Part shown: positions 44,040 through 51,930 of the stretch, one piece after another
Numbering within the stretch: position 1 is the stretch's first letter
Layout of the letters: every line of letters starts with the position of its first letter
Position numbers and translations under genes: made by a program
Origin: Candidatus Woesearchaeota archaeon
GTDB lineage: Archaea > Nanobdellota > Nanobdellia > Woesearchaeales > SM23-78
Length of the DNA: 64,000 nucleotides
Direction of reading: 5' to 3'
Assembly (NCBI GenBank): GCA_016932315.1
Contig: JAFGDD010000018.1
Coordinates: forward strand, 51,969-115,968
The notes under the pieces: generated by a model
The model's database searches: none
Told to the model about the DNA's origin: nothing
What the model saw: only the letters and a program-made list of their open reading frames with translations

Positions 44040-44447
44040 ATGAATGTTTACTTTGATTTCAGGGTTTTAATAGCAATTATAGTTCTAATACTGGTTGATT
44101 ACATATTCCTTAGAAAAATAATGGCGTCTTTTTACAAGAAAGAGCTGGGGGCTTTGGCAAGGAAGAAAGGAAACGTTCTTAACCCAAGGCTTTTGCCGTC
44201 ATTCATTGTTTATTTTTTGATGGTTGTCGGCATTGCTATTTTTGTCCTTCCTTTAATAATAGGACAATCAGCAATTATCAGCTTTATCTGGGGCGCTGCT
44301 TTTGGCTTCATCCTTTATGGTGTTTATGATTTAACCAATTACGCTATTATAAAGAAATGGTCGCTGAAGCTCACAATTGTAGATATTTGTTGGGGGGCAA
44401 TCTTGTGCGGCATAATTTCTTTTTTGCTGCACTTTATTATTAGATAA
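44040..44447 (+). CDS. DUF2177 family membrane protein
   Basis: 135 residues with four membrane helices and the family signature FGFILYGVYDLTNYAIIKKW followed by DICWG. DUF2177 proteins are small inner-membrane proteins of unknown function, widespread in bacteria; presence here may reflect transfer. The 52-base gap after the DUF2087 gene contains TATA-like AATATATCC. Confidence 0.85.
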   Translation: MNVYFDFRVLIAIIVLILVDYIFLRKIMASFYKKELGALARKKGNVLNPRLLPSFIVYFLMVVGIAIFVLPLIIGQSAIISFIWGAAFGFILYGVYDLTNYAIIKKWSLKLTIVDICWGAILCGIISFLLHFIIR

Positions 44448-44514
44448 AAGTATTATTCAATAAAAAGCATTGATAATCTCGTTCTTTGTACGTGTTCAAA
44501 CTCATTAATGCGTG

Positions 44515-45717
44515 TTAATATTCGTTAAGAACTTCATCAATTGTTTCTTCTATTTCCTGAGCTGTTTTGTCCCAGCTGAATAGCTTCTCAACTGTCTTCC
44601 TGGCTTCAAGGCTTATCTTTTTTCTTAGGATATCTTCGCGCATCAGGAACATTAGCTGTCTTGCGAGGTCATATGAGTTTCTTTCCTTGAAGAATAACCC
44701 GTTGATCTGGGGCTTGATGTAATCCCTTACAAACCCCACTTTTGTTGCAACGATTGGCACTCCGCAAGCCATGGCTTCAAGGGTTGCAAGGCTGGTTGTT
44801 TCTGTTAGGCTTGGCAGGCAGTAAATATCCATTGCTTGAAGGTAAGGTATGACGTTGTTGGTCGCGCCAGGGAGAATGACGCCGTCGACTCTGGAGAGTT
44901 TTTTCTTTATGCTCTCAACTCCTTCTCCTAATATTAATAGTATGGTTTTTGGGTGAGTCTTCTTTAGGATTATGAAAGCCCTGAGCAGCGTGAGCAAGTC
45001 TTTTTCCCTTCCAATTCTTCCGTGATTTCCGATTATGAAAACGCCAGAATCAAGTCCAATATTCTTCTTTGCCTCTTGCTTGCTGTGAGCAGGAATGAAT
45101 CTCTTTGTGTCAACTCCTAAGTGCACGACTTTTTTTCTTGTCTTGATTTTTTGCCATGAAAGCATGTCTCCAATGCTCTCAGCAGGCACAACCAGCAGAT
45201 CTGGCTTCGTGTAAATCCTTCTCACAATCCACTTTGTGAAGATGCTCATGTACTTCTTTAGCAAAGTCAGACCCATGGCTCTTGACACGAGTTCCCACTC
45301 AATCGAGTGAATATAGGAAACAACTTTTTTCTTGCTTCGCCTGGCAGCCATGATTGTTAAAAAACCTATGCTTCCAATAGTCTGCGAGAATACTACATCT
45401 GATTTTTTTACTTCCCGCTTTATAATGCCTGTTTCGATTTTTGCAGGATTAAAATCTCCAACTCTTATTTTTTGAACAGGAATTTTAATTATTCTAACAC
45501 TATCACCCCAGCCAGTGTCATAAGGGCCGAAGTCAGGCGCCAGCAGGGTGATATCATACTTGTCCTTGAGTCGGGGTATTATTTCTGACAAGAATCTGGA
45601 AATACCGTCCCATCTCGGAAGAAAATTGTCAGTGGCGATTAACAACTTCTTTTTTCCTTCGCTCTGAGCCTCTTTTTTCTCTGTTTTTTTGCCTGTTTTT
45701 TCAATTACCATTGCCAT
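44515..45717 (-). CDS. GT4-family glycosyltransferase
   Basis: 400 residues with the GT-B fold: an N-terminal Rossmann half beginning LLIATDNFLPRWDGISRFL, and a C-terminal half with GNHGRIGREKDLLTLLRAF and the donor-binding E-x7-E motif ETTSLATLEAM. A basic 20-residue N-terminal extension precedes the fold. It transfers sugar from a nucleotide donor to lipid, glycan or protein. Together with the PIG-L deacetylase 5 bases upstream it suggests modification of a GlcNAc-containing surface glycan or glycolipid. Confidence 0.88.
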   Translation of the reverse strand: MAMVIEKTGKKTEKKEAQSEGKKKLLIATDNFLPRWDGISRFLSEIIPRLKDKYDITLLAPDFGPYDTGWGDSVRIIKIPVQKIRVGDFNPAKIETGIIKREVKKSDVVFSQTIGSIGFLTIMAARRSKKKVVSYIHSIEWELVSRAMGLTLLKKYMSIFTKWIVRRIYTKPDLLVVPAESIGDMLSWQKIKTRKKVVHLGVDTKRFIPAHSKQEAKKNIGLDSGVFIIGNHGRIGREKDLLTLLRAFIILKKTHPKTILLILGEGVESIKKKLSRVDGVILPGATNNVIPYLQAMDIYCLPSLTETTSLATLEAMACGVPIVATKVGFVRDYIKPQINGLFFKERNSYDLARQLMFLMREDILRKKISLEARKTVEKLFSWDKTAQEIEETIDEVLNEY

Positions 45718-45722
45718 TTAAA

Positions 45723-46409
45723 TCATCTGATCTTGTAAAAAACCTCTGCGTACTTGGAATTGTTCTTAATCCCGTTCCATACATCCTTTATATATATTAG
45801 GAAGAAGAAGAAATTGTTCAGTACAAGATAATTGTAAAAGGTTGATAAATCAATCTGGCTTTTGAAAGCCTTGAGTGCCTTTATCTTGATGTTAAATGTG
45901 TCTGAGGTGTTAACTATGAGCTTTGGCTTGTTCCTCTTCTTTAGATTTATGAGATGCCAAACCTCAAATGTGTAAAGGTCTGCTTTCAGCTTCATCTGCT
46001 TGTACGTTTTGAGTACAATTCTGAAACAAGCCCTGTGATCCTTATGGGCGTCATCTGCTGCGTGAGTGAATATCTTAACCGGCTTAATATTGGTTATTAT
46101 TTTCTTGAAATTCTCACTTATCCCTCTCTTCTCAAAATCCTCTTCAAAACGAGACTCTTTCAACCCGATAAATATGACTCCTTTACCTCCTATTATTTTA
46201 TCTGCGCGCTGGGCTTCCTTTATCCTTGCCTTTGATACTATATCCCTGCGTATATGAGGCTTGACTCCCTCGCCAAAAGACATGATAATGGTATGAACAT
46301 CATAGCCTTCACTGGCGTACTTTGCAATAGTTCCGCCAAGACCGATTATCTGGTCGTCAGAGTGAGAGCATATGACCAGCACAGCGCCTTTGCTCATTGT
46401 TTTAGCCAT
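45723..46409 (-). CDS. PIG-L/LmbE-family deacetylase
   Basis: 228 residues. VICSHSDDQIIGLGGTIAKY corresponds to the AHPDDE zinc/catalytic motif with Ser for Pro and Gln for Glu; the downstream THAADDAHKDHRACF supplies the second His pair. The family removes the acetyl group from N-acetylglucosaminyl lipids or other N-acetyl sugars. The altered motif may reduce or change activity. It forms a tight two-gene unit with the following glycosyltransferase. Confidence 0.85.
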   Translation of the reverse strand: MAKTMSKGAVLVICSHSDDQIIGLGGTIAKYASEGYDVHTIIMSFGEGVKPHIRRDIVSKARIKEAQRADKIIGGKGVIFIGLKESRFEEDFEKRGISENFKKIITNIKPVKIFTHAADDAHKDHRACFRIVLKTYKQMKLKADLYTFEVWHLINLKKRNKPKLIVNTSDTFNIKIKALKAFKSQIDLSTFYNYLVLNNFFFFLIYIKDVWNGIKNNSKYAEVFYKIR

Positions 46410-46478
46410 AAACCCTATGGATGAAAATATAAGTTTAATTAGTTTGTGGTTTTTGAGTTTATCAGAACGAAGAATATA

Positions 46479-46622
46479 TGCACCGGCTGGGAGTCGAACC
46501 CAGATATACGGCTCTCATCAACTTGTTGACAAAGTCAACATGACTCATCATCTTGTTATGGAAGGCCGCAGTCATTAATGGCAACCTTTTTTTTATGGTT
46601 GTAGCCATTAGACCACCGGTGC
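46479..46622 (-). tRNA. tRNA-Gly(UCC) with two introns
   Basis: The minus strand reads GCACCGG ... CCGGTGC-A for the acceptor arm, CTGGG-TTCGACT-CCCAG for the T-arm and GCGGC-CTTCCA for the anticodon arm, giving anticodon TCC. A 27-base insert (46575-46601) interrupts the D-loop; it contains a CAACC/GGTTG hairpin and pairs AATGG with CCATT. A second insert of 45 bases (46514-46558) follows A37 and contains TGTTGAC-TTT-GTCAACA. Removing both leaves a 72-base tRNA-Gly with a normal D-loop carrying GG. Boundaries may slide by one or two bases. Confidence 0.88.
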
Positions 46623-46679
46623 GATGAAAACCTGAACTAAACAGGGGTTAATAAAAGTTTTGGTTAGAATTCAAAATAA

Positions 46680-48488
46680 CTAATTCTGTGTTCTATAATC
46701 TTCACGCCTGCCGAATTCATGGCCGCACTTCTTGCAATGCCTTGCGTTTCTATTGTTCATGGTTCTGCATCTCGGGCACCGCTTTCTTCTCCTTGCTATT
46801 AAGAATATGAACAGGAGCAGTAGCAGGATTACGGCAATGACTATATAGTACCATATCTCTGCCTTCTTGAACTGGAGCGCAAACTTGGCAATCTTACTCT
46901 TGATCAAGGCGTGCTTTCTCTCTCCAAAAACTGCGTGCACTGTGATTTCAGAATTTTTTTCACTCTCCAAATCTTCGTCTTCAAGCTTTATTTTTACAGG
47001 AATAGTTTTCTTCTCCCCTGCTCCTATCTTGACAATGTCGTCTGCGCTTACTGTGACATATTCACCATTCACCCATAAGTCCTGGAGCTCAACATCAACG
47101 TAGACGTCCACATTTCCAATGTTTTCAATGGTTACAAGGAATCGTGCTCTGGTCTTGTCATAGACTAAGCTTAGAATGATAATGTCAGTGTCGTCCTTCA
47201 CAGTAATGGTTTCAATCTTGAAGAATCCCCTGATGGCTTGCTCAAGTGATGTTTTGGATTCTCCATAAATAGTGAAAACCTCGCCAGTTAAGTTGCCTTC
47301 GAGCTCTTGATTTGATAAATCAATAGCATAAGTCATGGTTTTTGTCTCGCTGCCGTCAATGAAAATTACATCTTTGTCACCAACAACTGCAAGTGTTTCA
47401 TTATCTGCATTCCTTACTGTAATGGTTGACTTGAAATAAGTTGCGAGTTCAACATTGTTCCGGTATGTGACTTCAAGCATTCCTGTAGCTTTGTTATAAG
47501 TTATTGAAACAATAGTCATGCTGAGCTGGTAGCTGGGCATTGGAAACCGGTCCAGGTCTTCGACAGGATTGATAGTGCCTCCCGGGATTCGCGAGCCTCT
47601 TGCAAACTTGACAAATACGCTGATGCCAAGCTGCCTTCTGATGGTGGTGGCTGAGCCTATGAGTTCGTTGCCTATAAGAACTCCTATTTGGACATCTCTG
47701 GATTTAATATAATTCTGGATTTCATCAGGCACATTAGCCTTGCCTATGAAAAGCACAGGTTCTCTGCCAGTAAGCATGCTGGATTCAATGAATTCTCCAT
47801 TGGTAAGAATGACTTGTTTTATGCTTCCTATCTCTGCGTACTTATCAACTATCATTATATTATCTTCGAACCGGCTTCCGTTTGGGCTGCTGATAATTTC
47901 AGGATTGTATCTAGCTAGTGCAGTCCTAACTCCTCTGTCGACTCTTCCGTACAACATTAGGTTTTTCACGTTTTTTCCAGAGAGAAAAGAGGCAATATCG
48001 CCTATGTTTCGGTCGTCAGCAAAGAGTACATAGTAACCTTCTTTTACAGCATATGGCGCAACTGCCAGGGCGTTGTATCCATAGGACGGGTCAATTATAA
48101 TGAACTGCGTTATGTTGGCTAAGCGCTTGGCCAGCTCAAGATTAGCTTGATCAAAGACTAATTCTTCAGGGTCAGGATAGCCTTTGCTCCTTATGATTGT
48201 GTCATAGCCAATAACATATGGTTTGTCTGCAGAGGTGATTACTTGTATTTGTTTGTACTGATTGATTTCATAGAGCAAAATCGGACCGTGCGGAGTGCTT
48301 GTCAGGAAATAGCTTTGTGCTCCTATCAGATTGGCGTAGACAAGTGTTGAATAGACATCTTTCCAGTCAGCCGAATTTGCAACCACAACGTCAGGGGCAC
48401 CCATTGTTATGTTAGGAAACATCAGGATGAAAATAAGGCTAACTATTATTAAGAAGTTTCTTGCAAGACAACATTTTTTCTTACCCAT
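46680..48488 (-). CDS. Surface protein with cell-wall-binding-2-like domain, membrane helix and internal zinc ribbon
   Basis: 602 residues. A signal peptide (about 12-30) leads to an alpha/beta region of about 260 residues. It has the feel of putative cell wall binding repeat 2 modules (VVVANSADWKDVYSTLVYANLIGAQSYFLTS, then repeated VILTNGEFIESSMLTGREPVLF-like units). Two Ig-like/CARDB-like domains, a membrane helix (about 549-572) and a C-terminal zinc ribbon CPRCRTMNNRNARHCKKCG facing the cytoplasm follow. CWB2-type folds anchor proteins to the cell envelope; the assignment is by pattern. Role unknown. Confidence 0.7.
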   Translation of the reverse strand: MGKKKCCLARNFLIIVSLIFILMFPNITMGAPDVVVANSADWKDVYSTLVYANLIGAQSYFLTSTPHGPILLYEINQYKQIQVITSADKPYVIGYDTIIRSKGYPDPEELVFDQANLELAKRLANITQFIIIDPSYGYNALAVAPYAVKEGYYVLFADDRNIGDIASFLSGKNVKNLMLYGRVDRGVRTALARYNPEIISSPNGSRFEDNIMIVDKYAEIGSIKQVILTNGEFIESSMLTGREPVLFIGKANVPDEIQNYIKSRDVQIGVLIGNELIGSATTIRRQLGISVFVKFARGSRIPGGTINPVEDLDRFPMPSYQLSMTIVSITYNKATGMLEVTYRNNVELATYFKSTITVRNADNETLAVVGDKDVIFIDGSETKTMTYAIDLSNQELEGNLTGEVFTIYGESKTSLEQAIRGFFKIETITVKDDTDIIILSLVYDKTRARFLVTIENIGNVDVYVDVELQDLWVNGEYVTVSADDIVKIGAGEKKTIPVKIKLEDEDLESEKNSEITVHAVFGERKHALIKSKIAKFALQFKKAEIWYYIVIAVILLLLLFIFLIARRRKRCPRCRTMNNRNARHCKKCGHEFGRREDYRTQN

Positions 48489-48555
48489 CTAACCTTTCCC
48501 TCAAACCTTGATTTTTTATTTCGGGCTATATAAACCTTTTGATTTGGCAGGACAA

Positions 48556-48675
48556 ATCCAAAAAGCCACGTCGCTTGTCACCAAAGCCAAGGCCGACATC
48601 ATTTGATGGAGGCTTGGCTTGACAGTGGCGAGCAGGGGGCTGCCCCCAACGGGGTGGCGAGCAAGTGACTTTTTG
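48556..48675. repeat. Nested palindromic element in a 330-base gap (element F)
   Basis: End arms are CCAAAAAGCCAC and GTGACTTTTTG. Inside are AAGCCAAG/CTTGGCTT (48584-48591/48613-48620) with ATCATTTGAT in the loop, and GGGGG-CTG-CCCCC (48635-48647). Read on the minus strand the core is CCACCCCGTTGGGGGCAGCC, close to the core at 29250. A GTGGCGAGCA word occurs twice (about 48625 and 48655). The remaining 48489-48555 is ordinary AT-rich leader of the minus-strand gene. Confidence 0.65.
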
Positions 48676-48726
48676 ATTGGTTCATGTGTTCTCTTAAACA
48701 TTCTTCTCAAGTTATATAGCATAAAA

Positions 48727-48809
48727 TACTTACAAAATAGTATATTATTACTTACATAAAACCTTAAAATAATGAAAATAAACGTAATATTTATAAATTG
48801 ATACTTACA
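48727..48809 (+). promoter_or_regulatory. Promoter with three TACTTACA repeats
   Basis: TACTTACA occurs at 48727-48734, 48749-48756 and 48802-48809. The first two are 22 bases apart; the third lies at the expected transcription start. A TATA box TTTATAAA (about 48790-48797) is between the second and third. They precede the regulator gene at 48825 and look like binding sites for a repressor, possibly that protein. Confidence 0.55.
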
Positions 48810-48824
48810 AATAATGATTATTCC

Positions 48825-49367
48825 ATGGAAAAGGAAGGTTTTTTTATAAATAGCAAGAGTTTAAGCTATGTTTATTCAGATCAAAAGCTGCTTAACAACT
48901 TCTCAGATGAGTACGAGACAGCAGAGGCGCCTTCTGTTTTTTATCTTAACATAAAATATCAGGACGAGATATACCTGCCGGTCACCATTTTCCAAAATGA
49001 TTTTACCCCCCTGCAAACAGTAATAAAGTATCTAAAAGAAAACCTTGATCTGCCTAATAGGAAAATAGCGCAACTTCTTAACCGCGACATGAAAGCCATT
49101 TGGGCAGCATACCGCGATGTTAAAAAAAAGTCGTTGGTTGTAAAAGAAACCCAACTGCAAATTCCTCTCAGCATCTTCAAAGATAACAGGCTCAGCATTG
49201 CAGAATCACTAGCAAGCTTTCTCAAGCAGCTTGACCTGAAATACTCAGAAATTGCGCGCCTGTTAAACAAGGATCAAAGAACCATATGGACTTTGTGCGC
49301 AAGAGCCCGAGCCAAAATAGAGTTCAAAAATAATCTAAAGAAAAAACAAAACAATGAGATTAAATAA
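48825..49367 (+). CDS. Regulator with two sigma-factor-like helix-turn-helix motifs
   Basis: 180 residues from the ATG at 48825; a TTG at 48798 lies inside the promoter. Two homologous helix-turn-helix units occur at about 78-105 (NRKIAQLLNRDMKAIWAAYRD) and 135-165 (YSEIARLLNKDQRTIWTLCAR), resembling region 4 of sigma-70 factors. The N-terminal about 60 residues have no recognised fold. The stop codon overlaps the start of the first family A surface gene by 14 bases, so the two are translationally coupled; it is likely a dedicated regulator of the surface cluster. Confidence 0.75.
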   Translation: MEKEGFFINSKSLSYVYSDQKLLNNFSDEYETAEAPSVFYLNIKYQDEIYLPVTIFQNDFTPLQTVIKYLKENLDLPNRKIAQLLNRDMKAIWAAYRDVKKKSLVVKETQLQIPLSIFKDNRLSIAESLASFLKQLDLKYSEIARLLNKDQRTIWTLCARARAKIEFKNNLKKKQNNEIK

Positions 49368-50100
49368 TATAATATCCGAAGCGAGAAAGATTAGCCTGAT
49401 TATGTTAGTAATAATTATGTTAAGTTTCATTCTTTCAACTCACAGGATAGAGGTTAATGCCATACCGCAAGGAGCGACAATAACATATAACTACACAGAG
49501 GACGCAACTATCCGCTCACCAGCTTCTCACACTGCTGCAGGAGGATCATTCACAACGCTAACATTGAATGTTAGCTCTCAGACGAGCAAATGGAAGGCTT
49601 ATGTTGGAAACGTGACAGGAAAGATAACATTGGACAATGCGAACAACATGACCATATATGATTGGGTGCTTACCACGATGCAGGGTGAAGTGTATGCTGC
49701 CAGAAACACAATTACTTTCAGTTCATTGACGTGCGCCAACAGAACAAATATAACTACTGAGGATGCTGCTTTGAATATCAACTCTAGTAGCGAGGATAGC
49801 ATTAACAAAACTTTCACTCAGCAGAAGCACCAGTCGTTTGTTATAGGGGGTGCAGGCACAATCTCAAACAGCACTTGCTACTCAGTGGCCACTTACATAA
49901 ATGACACCCAGCAGACTCCTGCAGAGAACGCTACATTCCAGGAGATGTTGTTGTCAGACGGAGCAAGCCTGGTCTTTGTTACCTTGCTTAATGACAACAA
50001 GGCAGGATTTGACCTAGGTACCTATGACTTCCAGCTCATCTTGCCAGATGACCCAACGGATACATCAACAGCCTATTACTTCTACGCTGAGCTAGGATAA
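49354..50100 (+). CDS. Small secreted surface protein, family A (type WKAYVGN)
   Basis: 248 residues. A hydrophobic signal/anchor (about 12-33) is followed by a single extracellular domain rich in Asn-X-Thr/Ser sequons. Shared family A signatures are WKAYVGNVTGK then IYDW, GEVYAARN-ITFSSLTC, SINKTF...H--F, a second Cys before an ATYINDTQQ stretch, FQEMLL, GFDLGTYDFQL and a C-terminal YYFYAEL. The two Cys probably pair. Related free proteins lie at 51096, 51931, 54061 and 55002, and related C-terminal domains in the giants at 57261 and 62555. Coupled to the regulator upstream. Confidence 0.8.
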   Translation: MRLNNIISEARKISLIMLVIIMLSFILSTHRIEVNAIPQGATITYNYTEDATIRSPASHTAAGGSFTTLTLNVSSQTSKWKAYVGNVTGKITLDNANNMTIYDWVLTTMQGEVYAARNTITFSSLTCANRTNITTEDAALNINSSSEDSINKTFTQQKHQSFVIGGAGTISNSTCYSVATYINDTQQTPAENATFQEMLLSDGASLVFVTLLNDNKAGFDLGTYDFQLILPDDPTDTSTAYYFYAELG

Positions 50101-50236
50101 AAATATTTTTTTTATGTGTTTTTTTAGATCTCTAATTAAGTGATTCATTAAATAGTCATTTTTAACCCTTCTTTTCTTTTAATTCAGTTTTTAATTAATT
50201 AGTGTGTTTTCTTTGTTTTCTTAATTTATAGATTAA

Positions 50237-50275
50237 TTAACCACAGTAGTTAACTAAAAATCGAAATATTTAAAT
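50237..50275 (+). promoter_or_regulatory. Near-palindrome and TATA box upstream of a regulator gene
   Basis: TTAACCACAGTAGTTAA (50237-50253) matches its own reverse complement at most positions. A TATA box AAATATTTAAATA (about 50264-50275) follows. The start codon is about 150 bases further on, so the transcript has an unusually long leader for this genome. The gap before the palindrome (50101-50236) is AT-rich with no other signal. Confidence 0.45.
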
Positions 50276-50359
50276 ACTAGTGAGCATATTAGGCTTTCAA
50301 TAGCCAAAAAACAATACTGATATTACAAAAATTATCAAAACGATACTAGAAGCCCACAA

Positions 50360-50392
50360 CCAATTCCTGTCGTCGAAAAACAACAGGATTGG
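50360..50392 (+). promoter_or_regulatory. Leader hairpin before the ArsR-like regulator
   Basis: CCAATTCCTGT and ACAGGATTGG form a 10-bp stem with one bulged T and a 12-base loop, 35 bases before the ATG at 50428. It would be inside the transcript and could affect translation; an in-frame TTG at 50389 sits in its 3' arm. Confidence 0.45.
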
Positions 50393-50427
50393 TTTATGAT
50401 AAAAACCGTTGCAAGCAAAAAAACAAA

Positions 50428-51072
50428 ATGGAACAAGAAACACTTTTTACGGCCTCGAAGTGGGACATCCTGAAGATACTATCCTCAGGAAGCAAATCCC
50501 CTCTACAGCTGGCTAAGCTTTCCAACACCTCTGTTGCAAACATCAGCCAACAACTCCGTCTTCTAGAGATGGCCGGTCTTGTTCAAAGTAAGAGGATTTC
50601 CAACAGGGACAAGGGCCAACCAAGGCTTCTTTACTCTCTGGTTGGAAATCATTCTTTCTTAATCGCAAGTGCCCAGGACTTTGTAGATAAAAAACTGCTC
50701 AAACTCAGCGAATACAACAAAGTCATCCTAAAAATATGGTTCCTTGACAATCCAGCAATTCATTATTTCCTGGAAAAGGCATTCTGGCAGATTGAAGCTA
50801 GCATGACAGAAAAAGACAGCCTTGTATATGACCCAACTAGTTCGGATGAAATCAGCCTAATAATAATATCTGACAATCCAAGCCTAAAAAAAGAGTTTAG
50901 AAAAATGGCTGTCAAAAATTCTGAGGGCATTTCAAAAACAGTCACTTTCAATGTCAAGACCTTTGCAGAGTTCAAGAAACTTGGTGCCGCCCAGGCAAAA
51001 CTCTATGCACTTTATGATCCTTCAAACATCCTGAACCAAAGAAGAGGAGAGGATTTGAGGGATAAAAATTAA
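50428..51072 (+). CDS. ArsR-like winged-helix regulator
   Basis: 214 residues from the ATG at 50428. The N-terminal winged helix (SKWDILKILSSGSKSPLQLAKLSN, then NISQQLRLLEMAGLVQSKRI) is of the ArsR/TrmB type. The C-terminal half is mixed alpha/beta (NPAIHYFLEKAFWQIEASM, ISLIIISDNPSLKKEF) with no recognised ligand pocket; it recalls nucleotidyltransferase-like domains attached to archaeal HTH proteins, a guess. It lies between the first and second family A genes, 23 bases before the second, so it may regulate the cluster. Confidence 0.78.
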   Translation: MEQETLFTASKWDILKILSSGSKSPLQLAKLSNTSVANISQQLRLLEMAGLVQSKRISNRDKGQPRLLYSLVGNHSFLIASAQDFVDKKLLKLSEYNKVILKIWFLDNPAIHYFLEKAFWQIEASMTEKDSLVYDPTSSDEISLIIISDNPSLKKEFRKMAVKNSEGISKTVTFNVKTFAEFKKLGAAQAKLYALYDPSNILNQRRGEDLRDKN

Positions 51073-51095
51073 TTAAAACCACAGGAGGAGAAAAA

Positions 51096-51821
51096 ATGAG
51101 AACAATAATAGATTTTAAGAAAGCAGTTTTGTTAGTTTTGATTTTTGGGCTTTTATACGCAGGAACAACGTCAGTTTTTGGTGTGCAAGGCGCAACAAGT
51201 ATCGCTAAGGGTGAGACAAGCAGGGCTAGCTTTAGCGATGACTCAACTGCCAGCACTGCAGTCCAGTCAGGAAATGTGACGCAGCTGAACATCAGCGGCT
51301 ATGCCATTACTGACCATTGGGCTGGCTTCTACGGAGAAGTGAGCGGCAACATAACATTAGGCAACTCTGCAGGAAATATGTTTTACCAATGGGAAGGCCT
51401 CAATGCGATTGCAGGCGAAGTGTTTGCCTCAACATCAAATAGTGTTGACTGGACCACCATTGCGTGCATAGATGCTACGGGAATACAAACCCTTGAGACT
51501 GCGCTTGGCATTGTCCCAACTGATGCGGATAGAATTAACCAAACTTACACAACATCAGCCCATCCTGCCATTACAGTTGCAGGAACAGCTATTAGCGGCT
51601 GTAATGCCACTAATGCTTACATTAATACTGGAAAGGATGCAACAACATTTTACCAGTTATTACTTGCAGACACTGCGGGCGCAGGCACGGCTGTGTTCGC
51701 CACTCTAATAAATGAATCCACAACAGGATTTGATGGTGTAGCGCATGACTTCCAATTATTGGTAGGAGAGAGTGATGCTGCAGGAACAACAGACTTGTAC
51801 TTTTACATTGAACTTAACTAA
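51096..51821 (+). CDS. Small secreted surface protein, family A (type WAGFYGN)
   Basis: 241 residues with an AGGAGG ribosome site 6 bases before the ATG. Signal peptide about 9-31, then one extracellular domain. It carries the second variant of the family motif, HWAGFYGEVSGN then FYQW, plus ACIDATG...CNATNAYIN, HDFQLLVGE and YFYIEL. The closest relative in the window is the protein at 54061. Only two Cys, at the family positions. No catalytic motif. Probably transcribed with the regulator upstream and the next family A gene. Confidence 0.8.
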   Translation: MRTIIDFKKAVLLVLIFGLLYAGTTSVFGVQGATSIAKGETSRASFSDDSTASTAVQSGNVTQLNISGYAITDHWAGFYGEVSGNITLGNSAGNMFYQWEGLNAIAGEVFASTSNSVDWTTIACIDATGIQTLETALGIVPTDADRINQTYTTSAHPAITVAGTAISGCNATNAYINTGKDATTFYQLLLADTAGAGTAVFATLINESTTGFDGVAHDFQLLVGESDAAGTTDLYFYIELN

Positions 51822-51930
51822 GAAGCAAGATAAGCGACAATAATGACAGAAAACAGCAAATGGAATTAGCAAGCTGAACAATTGAATGAGAAGACAATGG
51901 CAAAGCAAGAAGATGAACAAAGGTGAAATA

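Noticed and set aside
46514..46558. Box C/D RNA in the tRNA-Gly intron (two TGATGAG words)
   Set aside because: No D or D' box (CTGA) is present; the words are part of a direct repeat.
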